A stretch of 64,000 nt of DNA from Xestospongia muta (lineage: Eukaryota; Porifera; Demospongiae; Haplosclerida; Petrosiidae). The stretch is from NCBI GenBank assembly GCA_963693285.1, contig OY848922.1, positions 4,762,923-4,826,922 of the forward strand. Reading direction: 5' to 3'. The notes beneath the pieces are model-generated. The model saw nothing but the letters and a program-made list of their open reading frames with translations. It did not search any database and was not told where the DNA came from. Shown here in pieces: positions 12,690 to 23,869 of this stretch. The position numbers and the translations under genes were made by a program. Every line of letters starts with the position of its first letter. Within the stretch, counting starts at the first letter, position 1.

Positions 12690-12974
12690 CTGCTTGTAAG
12701 GTAGTAATGGAGAGACACATATCCAGAATACTGCTTGCTATAGAAGGTTCAAGAACTGGAGGTAATTCCACTGCTGTTATTACAGTAGTCCAAGTAATTT
12801 CACTAGGTTGTTTGTCAAGCCAAAACTGGACAACATCTGCAAGTCTGTCAGTGTCTTCACTCCTTTGATCTGATATTTTCTTCAGATCGCCATGGCTGAT
12901 TCTTAAAGCGTGTCCAATCTGTCTCCATTTAGATTCAATTGGTGATAGTAAATGAATAAGATCTGGCTTGTTTT
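12690..12974 (-). CDS. Death domain exon 2 (internal)
   Basis: The exon is 285 nt, phase 1-1, acceptor 'ttgtag', donor GTGAAG after GCAG. It encodes ENKPDLIHLLSPIESKWRQI, GHALRISHGDLKKI, then RLADVVQFWLDKQPS and ITWTTVITAVELPPVLEP. It aligns with Death exons 1 and 3 along its length. The frame remains open past the donor to a stop at 12655, so intron retention would add a short tail (LQAGEEDKC...). The donor and the next exon's matching phase favour splicing. Confidence 0.88.
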
Positions 12975-13077
12975 CTACAATAACAAAATATCTTTTATGA
13001 ATATACTGCAATATTAAGGTGTTTATATTAGTCTTACTGAGAAATTAGAGTGCATTTTTGTAGATACAAAGTCTTAC

Positions 13078-13140
13078 CAATGTTAACAGGAATAGACACA
13101 TTTTCCTCATGTTTAACAAGTATACCACTATCAGTAATAT
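13078..13140 (-). CDS. Linker exon 4
   Basis: The exon is 63 nt, phase 1-1, acceptor 'ctacag', donor GTAAGA. It encodes DITDSGILVKHEENVSIPVN then I. It is the paralogue of exon 17050 and precedes Death exon 2, preserving the linker-Death order. Confidence 0.82.
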
Positions 13141-16100
13141 CTGTAGTAAAAAATAGTCAAGATGATGCAAATATCATTAATGCTACATAATCAAATGTTG
13201 AGGAAGCCACGTACCCAGCTATATGTCTTGATGGTTCATTAGAACAAATGTAATCATTTAATTCTCTTTGTCATGTGAGTAGACATAAGATTTAGATCTA
13301 TTCTTTTGTAACAAAGAATTCTCCCTAATAGAATATTATCCCATGAGTCTCAGCATAATATAGTATGAAGGTGACAGTATGAATTAACTCTTCAGTGTTA
13401 TATGTATCATTATTGAGGTCATTAATATTACTATGATATTCTTGTACTTAATCTATAATTGAGGTAGCTTAGCCTAATAGCATTCAACCTCTTATTACCA
13501 ATTACAGAACCTGAGGGCAGACTTCCTTTTCTACTTTTCCAATTTCCTTGACATATTTAGTTATTCTAATTAGTAAGGCGGTTTATGATTTTCTATATCT
13601 TTTCTTTGTTTATTTTATGGCACACGTGATTCTTGTTATGTAATATAACACTAAGACCAAGTACCACGAGTTGTCTGTTAGAATCTAGCATCAGTGAGAT
13701 GTTTCTAGTTGAGTTGGGTTCTTGATTTTGGTTGAATATTATAGGTCTGTTATTTCAATCCATATAACTCTGTTTAGTTTAAATAAAAAAAGAAAGTTGG
13801 AATCTCCATCCTTGTATTCCATATACTTGTCAATGTTTCCCAACGAATCTATATAAGATATATTCTGTTAATCAACTATTAAATCCATACATACATTACC
13901 TTAATACCTTGATGTATGAACTGTGTTCATTATTTGTCTCTATTCTTTAGCTGATGTCCTCTGTGTTGAATTATTGCAGCATATGTGTGTTGGTCATTTT
14001 GTGCTCAAAATAACATAATCAAGCACTGAATATTCTTGCCATTGACTCCTAGTAGGCTCATAATGATGTATAGAGATGCATTGCTGCACTGGCCAATTAT
14101 ATAAGTAGGAACCACACCCACATTAAGTCTCAAAGATGTAAGCAATACTTTCTTCATCAATTGTGTTTACTGCTTTATCATCTAGTTTAACTTTGACTGA
14201 TAAATAACAATGAAATGTATGACTTACAATATTAATGGATTGGCTAACCTTCTTATACTGCAATGTCAGCACATTTAAAAACAACACCTATTGTAATTAT
14301 GGTAATTATGGTATGACTGAATATTTAATTTTATTATGTTTACTTTCAGCACTATCTAATTACTCTCTCAGACTAATAATGCTCACTGTATTCCTCTCAT
14401 AAAGAATGGTATCATGTTTAAACAAACTTTAGGATTTGTATAGTATGTGTCTGTTTTATCTTGTATATTATCAGATGTTGCTTTATTTAGATCGGTGGGA
14501 TGCTGCTCAATTTCTCCTTCAAAGAGGAATGAGTAATATTCAGAACAGTGTACTCTGTCACTTTGAAAAATATTACTTTGATTATGAAATTGTTTGTAAA
14601 ATGAAATCAAAATCAGAAATAGAAAGAGGCAGTCGACATACTAGAGTAATCACCATTGATAAGTGATCTGTTTAAAAGGTATTACATTGTATTGACTCTA
14701 GCAATGGTAACCACACCAAAACGATCTACTTGTGCTTATATCATTGAAAACTTTAGCTTCCTTCCTTCATTTCATCCCAATTGAATGCTTGATTACGAAA
14801 TATAATGACAGCAGGAACTTTTAATGTGTAGCATTATGTGTTACCAGAGTAGAGTGGTAACGCATTATTCCATTGGTGTCAAAATGATTACAATTTGTTT
14901 AATCTTAATTAAAGCAAAACTAAAAATGTTCTGGGCATCACAATCAATGCCACAAGTTGAATGTATTCTCTAACTTTGATTGCTTACAGTAAAAAATTTA
15001 CTGAACATTTGATAGTAGTCTGTTGTAACCATTTCTGCCTGGCACACTTTGTAGCTTAACAGGCTTAACATATTGTTAACTGTATGTCAATATACCATAT
15101 TTAGTTTATTGCTTGATTCTACATGTATTGTTACATACACAAACATGCTGTTATGAAAGAACTAAGACCCTTTTTCATCAATATTGATTGTAATTAAACT
15201 TCCTTAATTTTCTTAATCCTCAAGTAATCAGTTTGGATTGTTATTATAACTTGCTGTCACTTTATTTAGTGTCATATGATGACACAATATACTAGTTAGT
15301 TTTATTTAATTTGAATGTACCATAATACCTATTTGTTGACAGTAGTACTACTGATTACTAATATTGTCTTTAATAGTGTCTACAGCATTTTGGATTACTA
15401 CAACAACATCATTGGAAAAAACCTACAATGGCTAGCAAGATTTCATGTAGGTTTAGATTAGACCTGTTTCCTCTTACTTCACTGATTGGTTAAAATGTTT
15501 CTTTAATGTCTATTACATGTTCTGTTATTGCAAATGGTAACAGTTGCTGAAAATTTTAGTGAAGTTAAAGTCACTGCCAGAAAGGTGTAACTATCAAGTT
15601 CTTTGTTTGCTAAGTAAACAGTTTCGTATGTTTTGTTGTCATGTAAAAGTAATTTTCGGAATAGATGTATTTGTAAAATATTGAAGACAAATTTAAAAAT
15701 TTCCTTATCATAATTAAGGTTTGTAGTGCGGCAGCCATGTATTATAAGGTATGTGGTCATTATGAGATTGCTAATAGTAACTTATTAAACTAAAGTTAAT
15801 GTTTTGGAACATTTCATTATAAAATAACTCAGTCACTACATCAGTATGCAAGTTTTTGCCTTTATATAACAAGTTCATAATTTTTCATAAACAAAACATT
15901 AGAGACAATTAGGAAATAAGGAATAAACAACAGTGTAGTAAATGTAATTAACAAAACCCAAATAAATGATAATTAGATGACACAATAAAATGTAGTTGTA
16001 ATTAAATATCATGCAACAACAGGTGCTACATAAATCTCAAAAGGAATATTTGTATTACAAAGTATATATGCAAATAATGTTGTAGTAGACATAGAATAAA

Positions 16101-16274
16101 GCAAGAATAAATTATTTTTTTACGAAACATTTCATTAATACTTCTAAAAAAGTAGTCTCTTTCAAATAAAATGAATACATACTAATAAGAAATTTAAAAC
16201 ACCACAACTTATAAAACATCACTCTATACAGGCATAATGTATGAAAGACTGTAATGTTGTAAAATGCAGTATAC
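13141..16274. other. Large intron or intergenic gap inside the Death-exon region
   Basis: No coding exon was seen. The part 13449-15560 is similar to 6511-7695. If the gene is spliced across exon 16275, this is an intron of over 3 kb. If transcripts end at 16275, it is partly downstream sequence. No clear poly(A) signal was found close to the 16275 stop. Confidence 0.6.
13449..15560. repeat. Segmental duplicate (partner of 6511-7695)
   Basis: Colinear non-coding similarity with 6511-7695, given there. This copy is about 900 bases longer, so one of the two has gained or lost sequence. A short open frame on the plus strand (14436-14666) is not matched by an open frame in the partner, so I do not treat it as a gene. 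Confidence 0.8.
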
Positions 16275-16555
16275 TTAATTTTGTTTAATGGAGACACATT
16301 TCTGCAGAATATTTTCAGCTACCCTAGGCTCATATACTGGTGGTAATTCAACTGCAATTATTATTGTACTCCATTTAACTGGACTTGTTTGCTTGTCAAA
16401 CCATATCTGAATGACAGCAGAGAGTCTGTCTGCATTGTCACTCCTTTCTGTCCGTAAGTTTTCTAAATCTCCGTTATTAATACTTAGAGCCTCCCCAATT
16501 TTTCTCCACTTATGAGCAATAGGAAAAAGTAAACGAATTAAGTCTAATTTGTTAC
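16275..16555 (-). CDS. Death domain exon 1, with its own stop codon
   Basis: Entered in phase 1 after acceptor 'aatag', it encodes 93 residues and ends in TAA at 16275-16277. Death-fold features: LLFPIAHKWRKIGEALSI, NNGDLENLR, then D-x-x-DRLSAVIQIWFDKQ and VKWSTIIIAVELPPVYEP. It is the paralogue of the exons at 12690 and 11465. The stop falls where exon 12690 has a donor, so it should serve as a terminal exon of a short isoform. Skipping it keeps phase 1 and would join exon 16672 to exon 13078. Death domains bind other Death domains in signalling complexes; the partner is unknown. Confidence 0.88.
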
Positions 16556-16671
16556 CTATTTTAGAAAGAAAAATTTTAATATTTATAATGAATTTGACTG
16601 AACTGTATATATATAGTTCTAAGTGAAACGTTTTTGTATTGATAATTGTAACTTAATTCCTTAACTCTTAC

Positions 16672-16734
16672 CAATGGTTACTGAATAATCAGCTATCCTT
16701 TCACATTCAGTTATTAGAGTGCCATCACAGCCAT
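16672..16734 (-). CDS. Linker exon 3
   Basis: The exon is 63 nt, phase 1-1, acceptor 'tgtag', donor GTAAGA. It encodes DGCDGTLITECERIADYSV then TI. It shares its D-x-x-D/S start and V-x-I end with the other linkers. A dead copy lies at 10688-10718. Confidence 0.8.
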
Positions 16735-17049
16735 CTACAAAGGAATGTAGTAAATCCATATGTCGAAAAATGTTTTACAATAAAGCTGAATAATAAAGTG
16801 CTTTGTTATGCTTTCTTGCTTTGTAGTTAATAAAAATTAAACTGAATTTATATTAAAAGATTACACATTTCAAAATTTAAATTATAATTGATTACAACTC
16901 ATATACTTTTTAAAAGAAAGCTATCATTGTTAGTTACTCACAATCATTTGTTTTATTGCTGAAATGTATGTTGGTAAGTGTCCAATATTATTTTATTATT
17001 TATTACTATTATTTATATTATAATGCATATATGATATACAAAGCCGTAC

Positions 17050-17109
17050 CAATATTAACAGGAAGAGAAACATCTCTCTCATGTTGGTGTATATTACTCT
17101 CAGTAACAT
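17050..17109 (-). CDS. Linker exon 2
   Basis: The exon is 60 nt, phase 1-1, acceptor 'tatag', donor GTACGG. It encodes DVTESNIHQHERDVSLPVNI. The exon at 13078-13140 is a clear paralogue (DITDSG... ending SIPVNI), showing that linker plus Death units were duplicated. Confidence 0.82.
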
Positions 17110-17229
17110 CTATAATAAAAACATAACAATAAATGTGAAATAAGTTCAAGCAATTGCAGTTGCAAAAATGCAAAAATGAACAAAAAAGAAAATTATATAA
17201 GAATTTATGAGTATGCTATTTGCTTATAC

Positions 17230-17286
17230 CTAAATTCACTTGTTTTTGACTAGTGACTGAATGATCCTCATTAACCTGCTCTTTGT
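17230..17286 (-). CDS. Linker exon 1
   Basis: The exon is 57 nt, phase 1-1, acceptor 'aatag', donor GTATAA. It encodes DKEQVNEDHSVTSQKQVNL, polar and probably disordered. It is small and symmetric, so it can be skipped without a frame change. A decayed copy lies at 10405-10441. Confidence 0.8.
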
Positions 17287-17388
17287 CTATTCACAAAAGA
17301 TATTATTTTGTGAGAATTATATATATAAAGAAATGATGTGTTGTTGTTGATGTATTAAGTGAATTAAAAATGAAAACAATTGACTTAC

Positions 17389-17842
17389 CTAATCCCATCA
17401 TCCAACATTGATGTCTCTTTGTTAACTCAATTGGTTCCAAATCTTGTACAGTACATGATGCTATTGTGACATTGTCACTACTAACATCAACTAGAGCCAA
17501 GTGTAAAGAAGGCATATTTCTTTGACGATGATGCTTTTGATTGCATAAAATTGCTGGATAACATTTTAAGGCTGATGGATGATACACTAAAGGCTCAGCA
17601 CATGAGGCAATGGCAGCCATAACAACAGATCGTAACATAGAACATTCAGCACCTCTACCAGTCCAATAGACTTCCATCCATAACATTGTATCAACTAGAA
17701 GTAGTGAACCAGGAGGTTTCTTGGACTGTAATTTGACAGCAAATCGTAGCTGACATGGAAACTGTGCAGTAAGGCATTCCAATGTAAAGAAGGGAGGTTC
17801 TTTTCTGTTTAGCAATGCCACAACTGCAGCTGGAAAGACACC
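17389..17842 (-). CDS. COR domain C-terminal exon
   Basis: The exon is 454 nt, entering in phase 0 and leaving in phase 1, with acceptor 'atttag' and donor GTAAGT. It begins GVFPAAVVALLNRKEPPF, the typical start of the second COR lobe (G-x-F-x-x-x-V-x-x-L). It continues with LRFAVKLQSKKPPGSLLLVD and a Cys-containing region ending QCWMMGLG. The intron to the previous exon is only 52 bases, typical of a compact invertebrate gene. The segment CTVQDLEPIELTKRHQCW matches no motif I know. Confidence 0.9.
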
Positions 17843-17894
17843 CTAAATGACAAATTATATTAATAGTGGATTTAAGAAATCTATTTATGTATAC

Positions 17895-19771
17895 CTGTGG
17901 TACAACGTCATGTTGAAATGATAAAATTAATGGCTCACAGGTTTTGCAAAACTTTTTTTTCTCACGACGATCAAGCTGCTTAGGAGGTAATGCACTTGGA
18001 ATGAAGTAATAGGTAGCATTATCACGTTGAACTTTAGCAATGATATATAAATCGCTAAGCAAATGTAAGAGATCAGCTTTTTCGAAGAGGCCAGGAACAA
18101 ATTTGATAGAAACAAGGTCTAGCAAATCGTCAGAAAAAAGACCTTCATGTTGAAGTCTCCGATGAGCATCAGGTGGCAACATCATTCCTTCTTCGAACAG
18201 CATTTCAGGGAAGTCAACAAAGGATACACGAATTAAGCTGGTAAGAGCATCCAAAAAATATTGTGGGTTTGTGAAGACAAGGTGAGAGCATGACTCAAAG
18301 TGTAAAAACACAGAGAGAGACTTAAAGAAAGAGACTGCTCCAAATATTTGTCGTTTTGACATCCCCAGTGTCTGACCAATATCTTCACATCGAGCTTGTC
18401 GCACAATACCATGTCCTTCATTATCACCTTCCTCTTTGACATTGGATTCCAAAACATACCAACGAATTGGGACTTTTTTCTCAATGACTGCTTTCTTATG
18501 CCCAGTAACGTATGTTCTAATACGTGATGACAGCTCATTGCGATTTTCTAAACACATATTATTGACAGGAAAAATGAGCTCTTGCTCAGCTTCATTATAG
18601 AATATCAATTGATCTTTGTATTGTTGTAGAGCTGATAAAAGCTTGGCATTCTTTTTCTTTAGCGACTCCTTGAACAATTTTCCAAAACCTTTCATTTTTT
18701 CTTTCATTTCATCTTCATAGGTACCAACAATAACGATTGTAGGTAATGACTCATCCTCACTATCATTAATAGCTACAAGCTTAGCTGATGAAACAGAACG
18801 AATATATGTCGTAATGAGCTGAAGATTGGTCATCCTAAGCTCCTTAGGTTGCGTTAGTGGCTTACCGTCAATTGAATACTGGAAGATTGGCCTACTTGAC
18901 AGTCTATCTGTCAACTTGTGTACAATTACAACTACTGTATTGCCACGTACAAATGCTCTAGAGATATCAGCAAACTGTGGTTGACCACCACTATCAAGCA
19001 CATATATCCAGGTTGATTCAGAGAGTTGTCGAGATCTTGAGCCTCTCATAGCACTAAATATATCTTTAGAGAGGTCTAGAATGCTTTTCTTCTTAGTGAC
19101 CTCATGTATAGCAACATCATTGCCTACGTTGGAAGACTCAGATATATCTAATTGTTGTTGATTAGAACTATCATTTGTTACAACAGCATTCTTGATTTTA
19201 GTAGCTGATGGCTGCTGTTGATTTTTCAAACTAATTGAATCTTTTACTTTTGGATCTTCATTGGCTTCTGAAGAAAATGTGGTCTGTTCATACTTGCTAT
19301 GTATATCTGACAAAACTGAACTTTCAGTAATGTTTAATGGTGACTCCTGACTCATAGACTCTCCATGAACTTCTGACACTGCTGCTTGATTAGAGAAATC
19401 TTCTGTTATGCTCATGTTGTCATTGACTGTAGATGACGTTTCTTGATTCTTGGTGTTGTTAGACTCAAGTGCAGGAATTACTGTAGTATTCAAACTTGCT
19501 TGGATACGAATATCTTCTGCTAACATTTCCATGACCTCTTTTGTATTAATCATTTCCCAGCTTTTAGCACCATCAAGTGTAGCTATTCTTTCAACAGCTC
19601 TAATTGGTCGATCAGCAATAGCTGTGCTGTGATGATGATGTGGTGGATCCCAATTAAAGAGAAGATGCTTGAAAGATGTCTTGCCAACAGCAGGAGGACC
19701 AGCCAAGAGCAACTTAATAATTGATAAAATGATATAACCTTCATCAAGTGCTTGTAATAAAATGCTCTTGT
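17895..19771 (-). CDS. Roc-like GTPase and COR domain exon
   Basis: The exon is 1877 nt and reads from a split Asp codon through DKSILLQALDEG to DVVPQ, then donor GTATAC. The P-loop is GPPAVGKT (near 19701-19678). Switch II is DSGGQPQF (near 18995). A guanine-specificity-like segment is VGTYEDE (near 18728-18708). About 225 residues separate P-loop and switch II, much of it Ser/Thr/Asn/Gln-rich and probably disordered, far more than in usual Roc domains. COR features follow: VPIRWYVLE, a winged-helix-like segment ending VFTNPQYFLDAL, and YYFIPSALPP. The GTPase probably acts as a nucleotide-dependent dimerisation switch, as in ROCO proteins. The family call rests on motif order and is firm. 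The frame stays open past the donor, which I read as intron. Confidence 0.93.
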
Positions 19772-19818
19772 CTAGAAGAAAAAATTAATTAAATCATGTC
19801 ATCTATATTGTATGTTAC

Positions 19819-19906
19819 CATTATCAATCTGATCAATTATATTCAAGAGCTTTTTGTAAAAGTCATCAGCTTTCTTTTTAGCTAATGTAGTAGCTGTGTC
19901 ACCATT
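19819..19906 (-). CDS. C-terminal capping ankyrin repeat and hinge exon
   Basis: The exon is 88 nt, entering in phase 0 and leaving in phase 1, with acceptor 'cattag' and donor GTAACA. It encodes NGDTATTLAKKKADDFYK then KLLNIIDQIDN. The start resembles an ankyrin repeat (G-x-T-A-x-x-L-A), then becomes a charged helix, as in a capping repeat. It changes phase so that the codon GAC is split across the junction with the GTPase exon. Confidence 0.88.
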
Positions 19907-20283
19907 CTAATGAAAACAAAAAGTTATAACACTTCACTATGATATTTCAAAAAATTTGTGTAATATTATGGATGACTTAATATTAATGTTTATAAGTTTA
20001 TGATTACATTAAATTTGTTCAAACATGCGTTGTAAACAACAAAATAATTATCATCATTTTAGAACTTTGCATAAGACACATGAAAGAGTGTTTTCATATA
20101 ATTTATATGCCACATTATGGTAATATTGATCTAGTTAATTAAAATTGCTATTTGTGATATCTCTTTTCATTTAATGACAAACTCTATACTTGCAACTGCT
20201 AATTATGTACTTGTGTTGTTCTAGGCTAATGCATTGATATATCTTTGTCTTATAAATAATGCAAGTATACTGTGTATTCTCAC

Positions 20284-20382
20284 TTTATTAATTATTGTCA
20301 TATCTGCTCCTTGCTCTAATAAGAACTCAGCCACATTGAGATGTCCATTCATACATGCTAATATCAATGGAGTATTTCCATC
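20284..20382 (-). CDS. Ankyrin repeat exon
   Basis: The exon is 99 nt, phase 0-0, acceptor 'tttag', donor GTGAGA. It encodes DGNTPLILACMNGHLNVA, then EFLLEQGADMTIINK. It is a canonical repeat, closest to the preceding exon (20768), from which a 385-base intron separates it. This indicates an older local exon duplication independent of the transposon blocks. Confidence 0.95.
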
Positions 20383-20767
20383 CTAAAGAATCATAATTAT
20401 TATGATGTAAACTTGGTTTATTTTATGAAAAGCATTGCATGTAAAAGGTTGTGCATCAATAATATTGATGATAAATGTAATTCCATCATTCAGCTTTCAA
20501 TGTAGTTTAAGTAGTACATGACAAATGTCTTTCAATGAAGAATTATATCACAAAGGAAGTAAAGAAGTTGACATTCTCTCATAAACAATAAATGTACTGC
20601 TGTATGGTAATAAACATGATTTGAATAATTTCAAAAATTGCTATTTACTGTATACAATAACTTCATACATGGACCAAAGAAAAATAAGCATTACTGCACA
20701 CACTAATTAAATTTCTAAACATTTATAACAATATTTGATATGTAGTGTAAGCATAAATGTAACTCAC

Positions 20768-20866
20768 TTTATTAATTACAGATGTATTTGCTCCTTTCTT
20801 TAATAAAAGGTCAGCTACTTTGAGGTGTCCTCTTTGACATGCTAACATCAATGGAGTATTCCCATT
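20768..20866 (-). CDS. Ankyrin repeat exon
   Basis: The exon is 99 nt, phase 0-0, acceptor 'ttttag', donor GTGAGT. It encodes NGNTPLMLACQRGHLKVA, then DLLLKKGANTSVINK. It is a canonical ankyrin repeat with TPLMLAC and G-H-L-x-V-A. It lies about 7.5 kb from the preceding ankyrin exon across hAT, Gypsy, HIRAN-like and piggyBac sequences. Confidence 0.95.
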
Positions 20867-21571
20867 CTAAAAAATCAAACATTTTATAACTAGAATATTT
20901 AACCAAAAATATTAAATACAGCTACATACATTTCCCTTTAACTATATACATTTCCCTTTAGCTATAACCAGAGATGAAAATGATTTAAATAGTACAGCAT
21001 TATAGATCTCATTATAAGGCATTTGCTTAGACACCTCTATTATAAAAATTGATATTATAATAACTAATTACATAAAATTCTGAACTTTATTGATTGTACA
21101 AAAATATAAATTTTGCTGAATGTATAATAATTTATAAATAAATGTTTGGTATGTTATTTTTAATATAATGTTATTTATCAAACAAAATGTCATAACATTA
21201 ATTGTGTTATGTTCAGACATAATTTTTTTAAAAAAAAAGTAGTATATAAATGAAATAAATGCATGATATAGCATCAATAGTACAGTTGAGTTTAAAGGTT
21301 TCAATGAATGTATATCAAGGAGTATAGAATACAGTTGTTAAATTACTGTTAACAGGAAGAGCAGTTTACAAAGCAACACATTTCAGTGAATTTTTACATG
21401 CAAACAGGTTTATGTAAAACACAATGTATCCTGGTCTCACACAAACTCCTGCTAATCACTAAATGCTTGTTATTATTCACAAACATATGTCTAAGTGTGA
21501 TTTTAATTGTTTTCTTTTTATTGTGCTCAGTGCCACTATTAAATAATTTTGACAGTAGAAATGACCTCTTA
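20867..21571. other. Intron sequence
   Basis: AT-rich intron between ankyrin exons. Frames in 21068-21592 show no motif. Sequence recognisable as hAT begins at about 21572. Confidence 0.6.
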
Positions 21572-22485
21572 ATGCACTTGATCATGCTTTAGAAATTTGT
21601 AAGCTTGTCAAATATTCTACAAGAATATGAAAATGAAGAGGAGTTGACACCACGAGTTTCTGTTTTCTGAACATTTTGTCCAACTCGCTGGGCTGTAAGA
21701 GGTAACTCAATTTAAACTTTTCTTTAAAATTATCTTTCACTTTCTGCCACATGGGAGGAATTAGTGACTGTTGTTCAACAATCTAAAGTAAAAGCTCAAA
21801 TTAATGGTGTTACAGCTATAATGAAACAGTTCAGGTTCTGTTCAGCCTAATGCTAGTTGAGTGTGTCCTAAAACACACTGACAATCTGAGCAAGACCATG
21901 CAAGCTACAAACATATCAGCAATCCAAACTCAGCAAGTAAGTAAAATTTGTGATGATACCCTTGAAAAATGAGAGATCAATCAAATTTTCATTTCTTTTT
22001 GGATAAATGCAGACCCAGGCAGAATTAGATGTAAATGATCTGTACTTGATCATCCTTGCAAACTACGTAAGTCTTATGAAGAATGTCAAGGGGAGCCTCA
22101 TGTTCATAGTACTCCCAAGTCCTACTATCACTCATTGTATTATGAATGCCTTGATGTCTCCACTTCTGCAATCAAAAGCAGATTCCATCAGAAAGATTTT
22201 TCCGTCCACTGTAATTTAGAACAGCTACTGGTGAAAACATTGGAAAAAAATTATTCAAATGAGCTTATGATGATCACAGAGCTATACAGCTCTGATTTAA
22301 ACAAATCTAATCTAGAAACACAATTGGAGATTTTTAGTTCAATTGATATTCAACCAAGTGGAAGATTTTTGAATAATGTTGACATTCACCAGCACTTCAA
22401 ATCATTGCCTGACTCTCAAATCAAATACCTAAATCAGGTAGTTTTGGTTGTCAAGTTCATTCTTCTAATGCTCAGTACCAACGCC
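21572..22485 (+). pseudogene. hAT transposase fragment, copy 1
   Basis: It is closely similar to 24395-25285 of copy 2 and would encode the same middle region of a ZMYM1/DUF4371-type hAT transposase, including EIFSSIDIQPSGRFLNN and DIHQHFKSLPDSQIKYLNQV. It is broken by a frame change near 22140 and several stops, and it is cut off just before the C-terminal dimerisation segment, where a different repeat (22486) begins. Confidence 0.75.
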
Positions 22486-22728
22486 AGTTTCTCTCTGGCA
22501 CTCAAGTTCTTCCCCAAATTTAGCATTCCAGATCACTTTGTACTGGTGGTAGCAACGTATCATGGCTTGAATTTCAAAGTTTATACACCACGTCTATAAG
22601 GGTATGGTTTAGACTAAATCGCTCGGTCAGGAAATTTTTACCAGAACCAACAAAATTTTTGACATCCACAAAAATTTTGCCCACCCCCCCTCCCAAATAA
22701 ACGCTATTCGGTAATTAACAATTTACCG
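22486..22728 (+). repeat. Interspersed repeat, copy 1 (inverted at 62235)
   Basis: The stretch starting 'tctctggcactcaagttctt', with 'atcatggcttgaat' and ending near a C-rich run, matches the reverse complement of 62235-62491. Both end in a homopolymer (CCCCCC here, a G run at about 62258). It is probably a short non-autonomous transposon. No terminal repeat was identified. Confidence 0.7.
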
Positions 22729-23077
22729 ACGCCTAAATGTCTGTCTGATTATCTTTTGATTCAATTGTAGACTTTTGAAGGACTATTATAGCCCAAAACC
22801 ATCAGTAGTTGTCTAGGGTTTTAAATTTATTTTTAGGCTACAACAGCCAGGAGAGACAGTGGCAACCTTTATAGCTGAGCTGAGACAACTATCCAAATTT
22901 TGCGAATATGGGGTGATATTAGATGGCATGGTACGTGATTTGTTTAGTGGGTGGTATTCTGTGGTAACTGTATACATATTCATTTTGAGTTATAATTTCT
23001 GTTAGGCCTTATTTACTTAATTTCCGGTGAAACCTTATATGTATGTATGTATATATAGTGCTGTAAAACCTTTTTAG

Positions 23078-23160
23078 TTTTAGTTCGTTATAGTTCGTTA
23101 CAGTTCGTTACAGTTCGTTACAGTTCGTTATAGTTCGTTGTAGTTCGATAGTTCATTATA
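23078..23160 (+). repeat. Minisatellite, 10-bp unit AGTTCGTTAC
   Basis: About eight imperfect copies of the 10-mer lie in tandem inside the decayed gag of Gypsy copy 0. The corresponding position of copies 1-3 lacks them, so the array arose after the copies separated. Confidence 0.9.
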
Positions 23161-23296
23161 GTGTTGTTAGTTCAATTAGTTCTGTTATCAAAAAGTTCTG
23201 TAAAGAAGTTGTTTTCATCTCGTGCTCGGCTACAACATATTCAAGAGCTGAGTATTCAACGATTACTGCTGGCTGAACCCACCCTGACTCTGAAAC

Positions 23297-23869
23297 GTGC
23301 TCTTGAACTGGTACTTGCAATGTAGTCGGCATAGAAGGATACAAGAGATATTCAGTGCTAAAAAGTCTACTTGTTACCATTGTGGAGGAAACAACTTAGC
23401 ACCAAGTTGCAAATTTAAGGACTCTGTCTGTCATGGTTGCAACAAGAAGGGGGACCTGATCAGATGTTGTAGAAATGCCCAAATGAGGCCAAACAAAGTA
23501 TATATGAACATTAATGAGGTGGAGGAAGACCCTATTTCTCAATTGTATATGTTACCCTCAAGTAAGACAAAACCATTAAAGAGAGTTGTAAATATTGATG
23601 GCAAAGAGGTTGAGATGGAGATTGACACAGGAGAGTCAGTGTTAGTGGTGACACACACAGAGTACAAGAGGCTATGGAGCCCAAAGAGTAGGCCACCATT
23701 ACATGTGGCAAGAATAAAATTGAAGACATATACCGGAGAGATGAATAAAATCTATGGACTTTTTGAAGTGGTGGTGAACCATCAAGGGGAAGAAGAGAGA
23801 TCACTATTAGTTATTGTAGAGTCTGAAGGACCTAATCTACTCAAAAGAGACTGGTTGAGCACACGATAA
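23297..23869 (+). pseudogene. Gypsy zinc knuckle and aspartic protease fragment
   Basis: A 190-codon open frame. Residues about 27-58 carry two knuckle-like cysteine clusters (CYHCGGNNLAPSC and CHGCNKKGDLIRCC). Residues about 95-175 form a retropepsin-like domain with the catalytic IDTGESV in place of the usual DTGA/S. The C-terminal GPNLLKRDWL motif precedes RT in this family. The open frame starts inside gag and ends at a TAA right after the protease, so it is not a functional polyprotein. Confidence 0.8.

Noticed and set aside
14436..14666. Plus-strand 76-codon frame with a GTG-like start context
   Set aside because: Not conserved as an open frame in the duplicate at 7.13 kb and no motif.
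17303..17821. Minus frame extending past 17389 to 17303 as a separate protein
   Set aside because: A strong donor at 17388 and a phase-matched next exon show that the tail is intron.
17691..17894. Continuation of the GTPase/COR frame beyond 17895
   Set aside because: The COR domain continues in another frame at 17842 after a 52-base intron with good splice sites, so the read-through tail is not coding.
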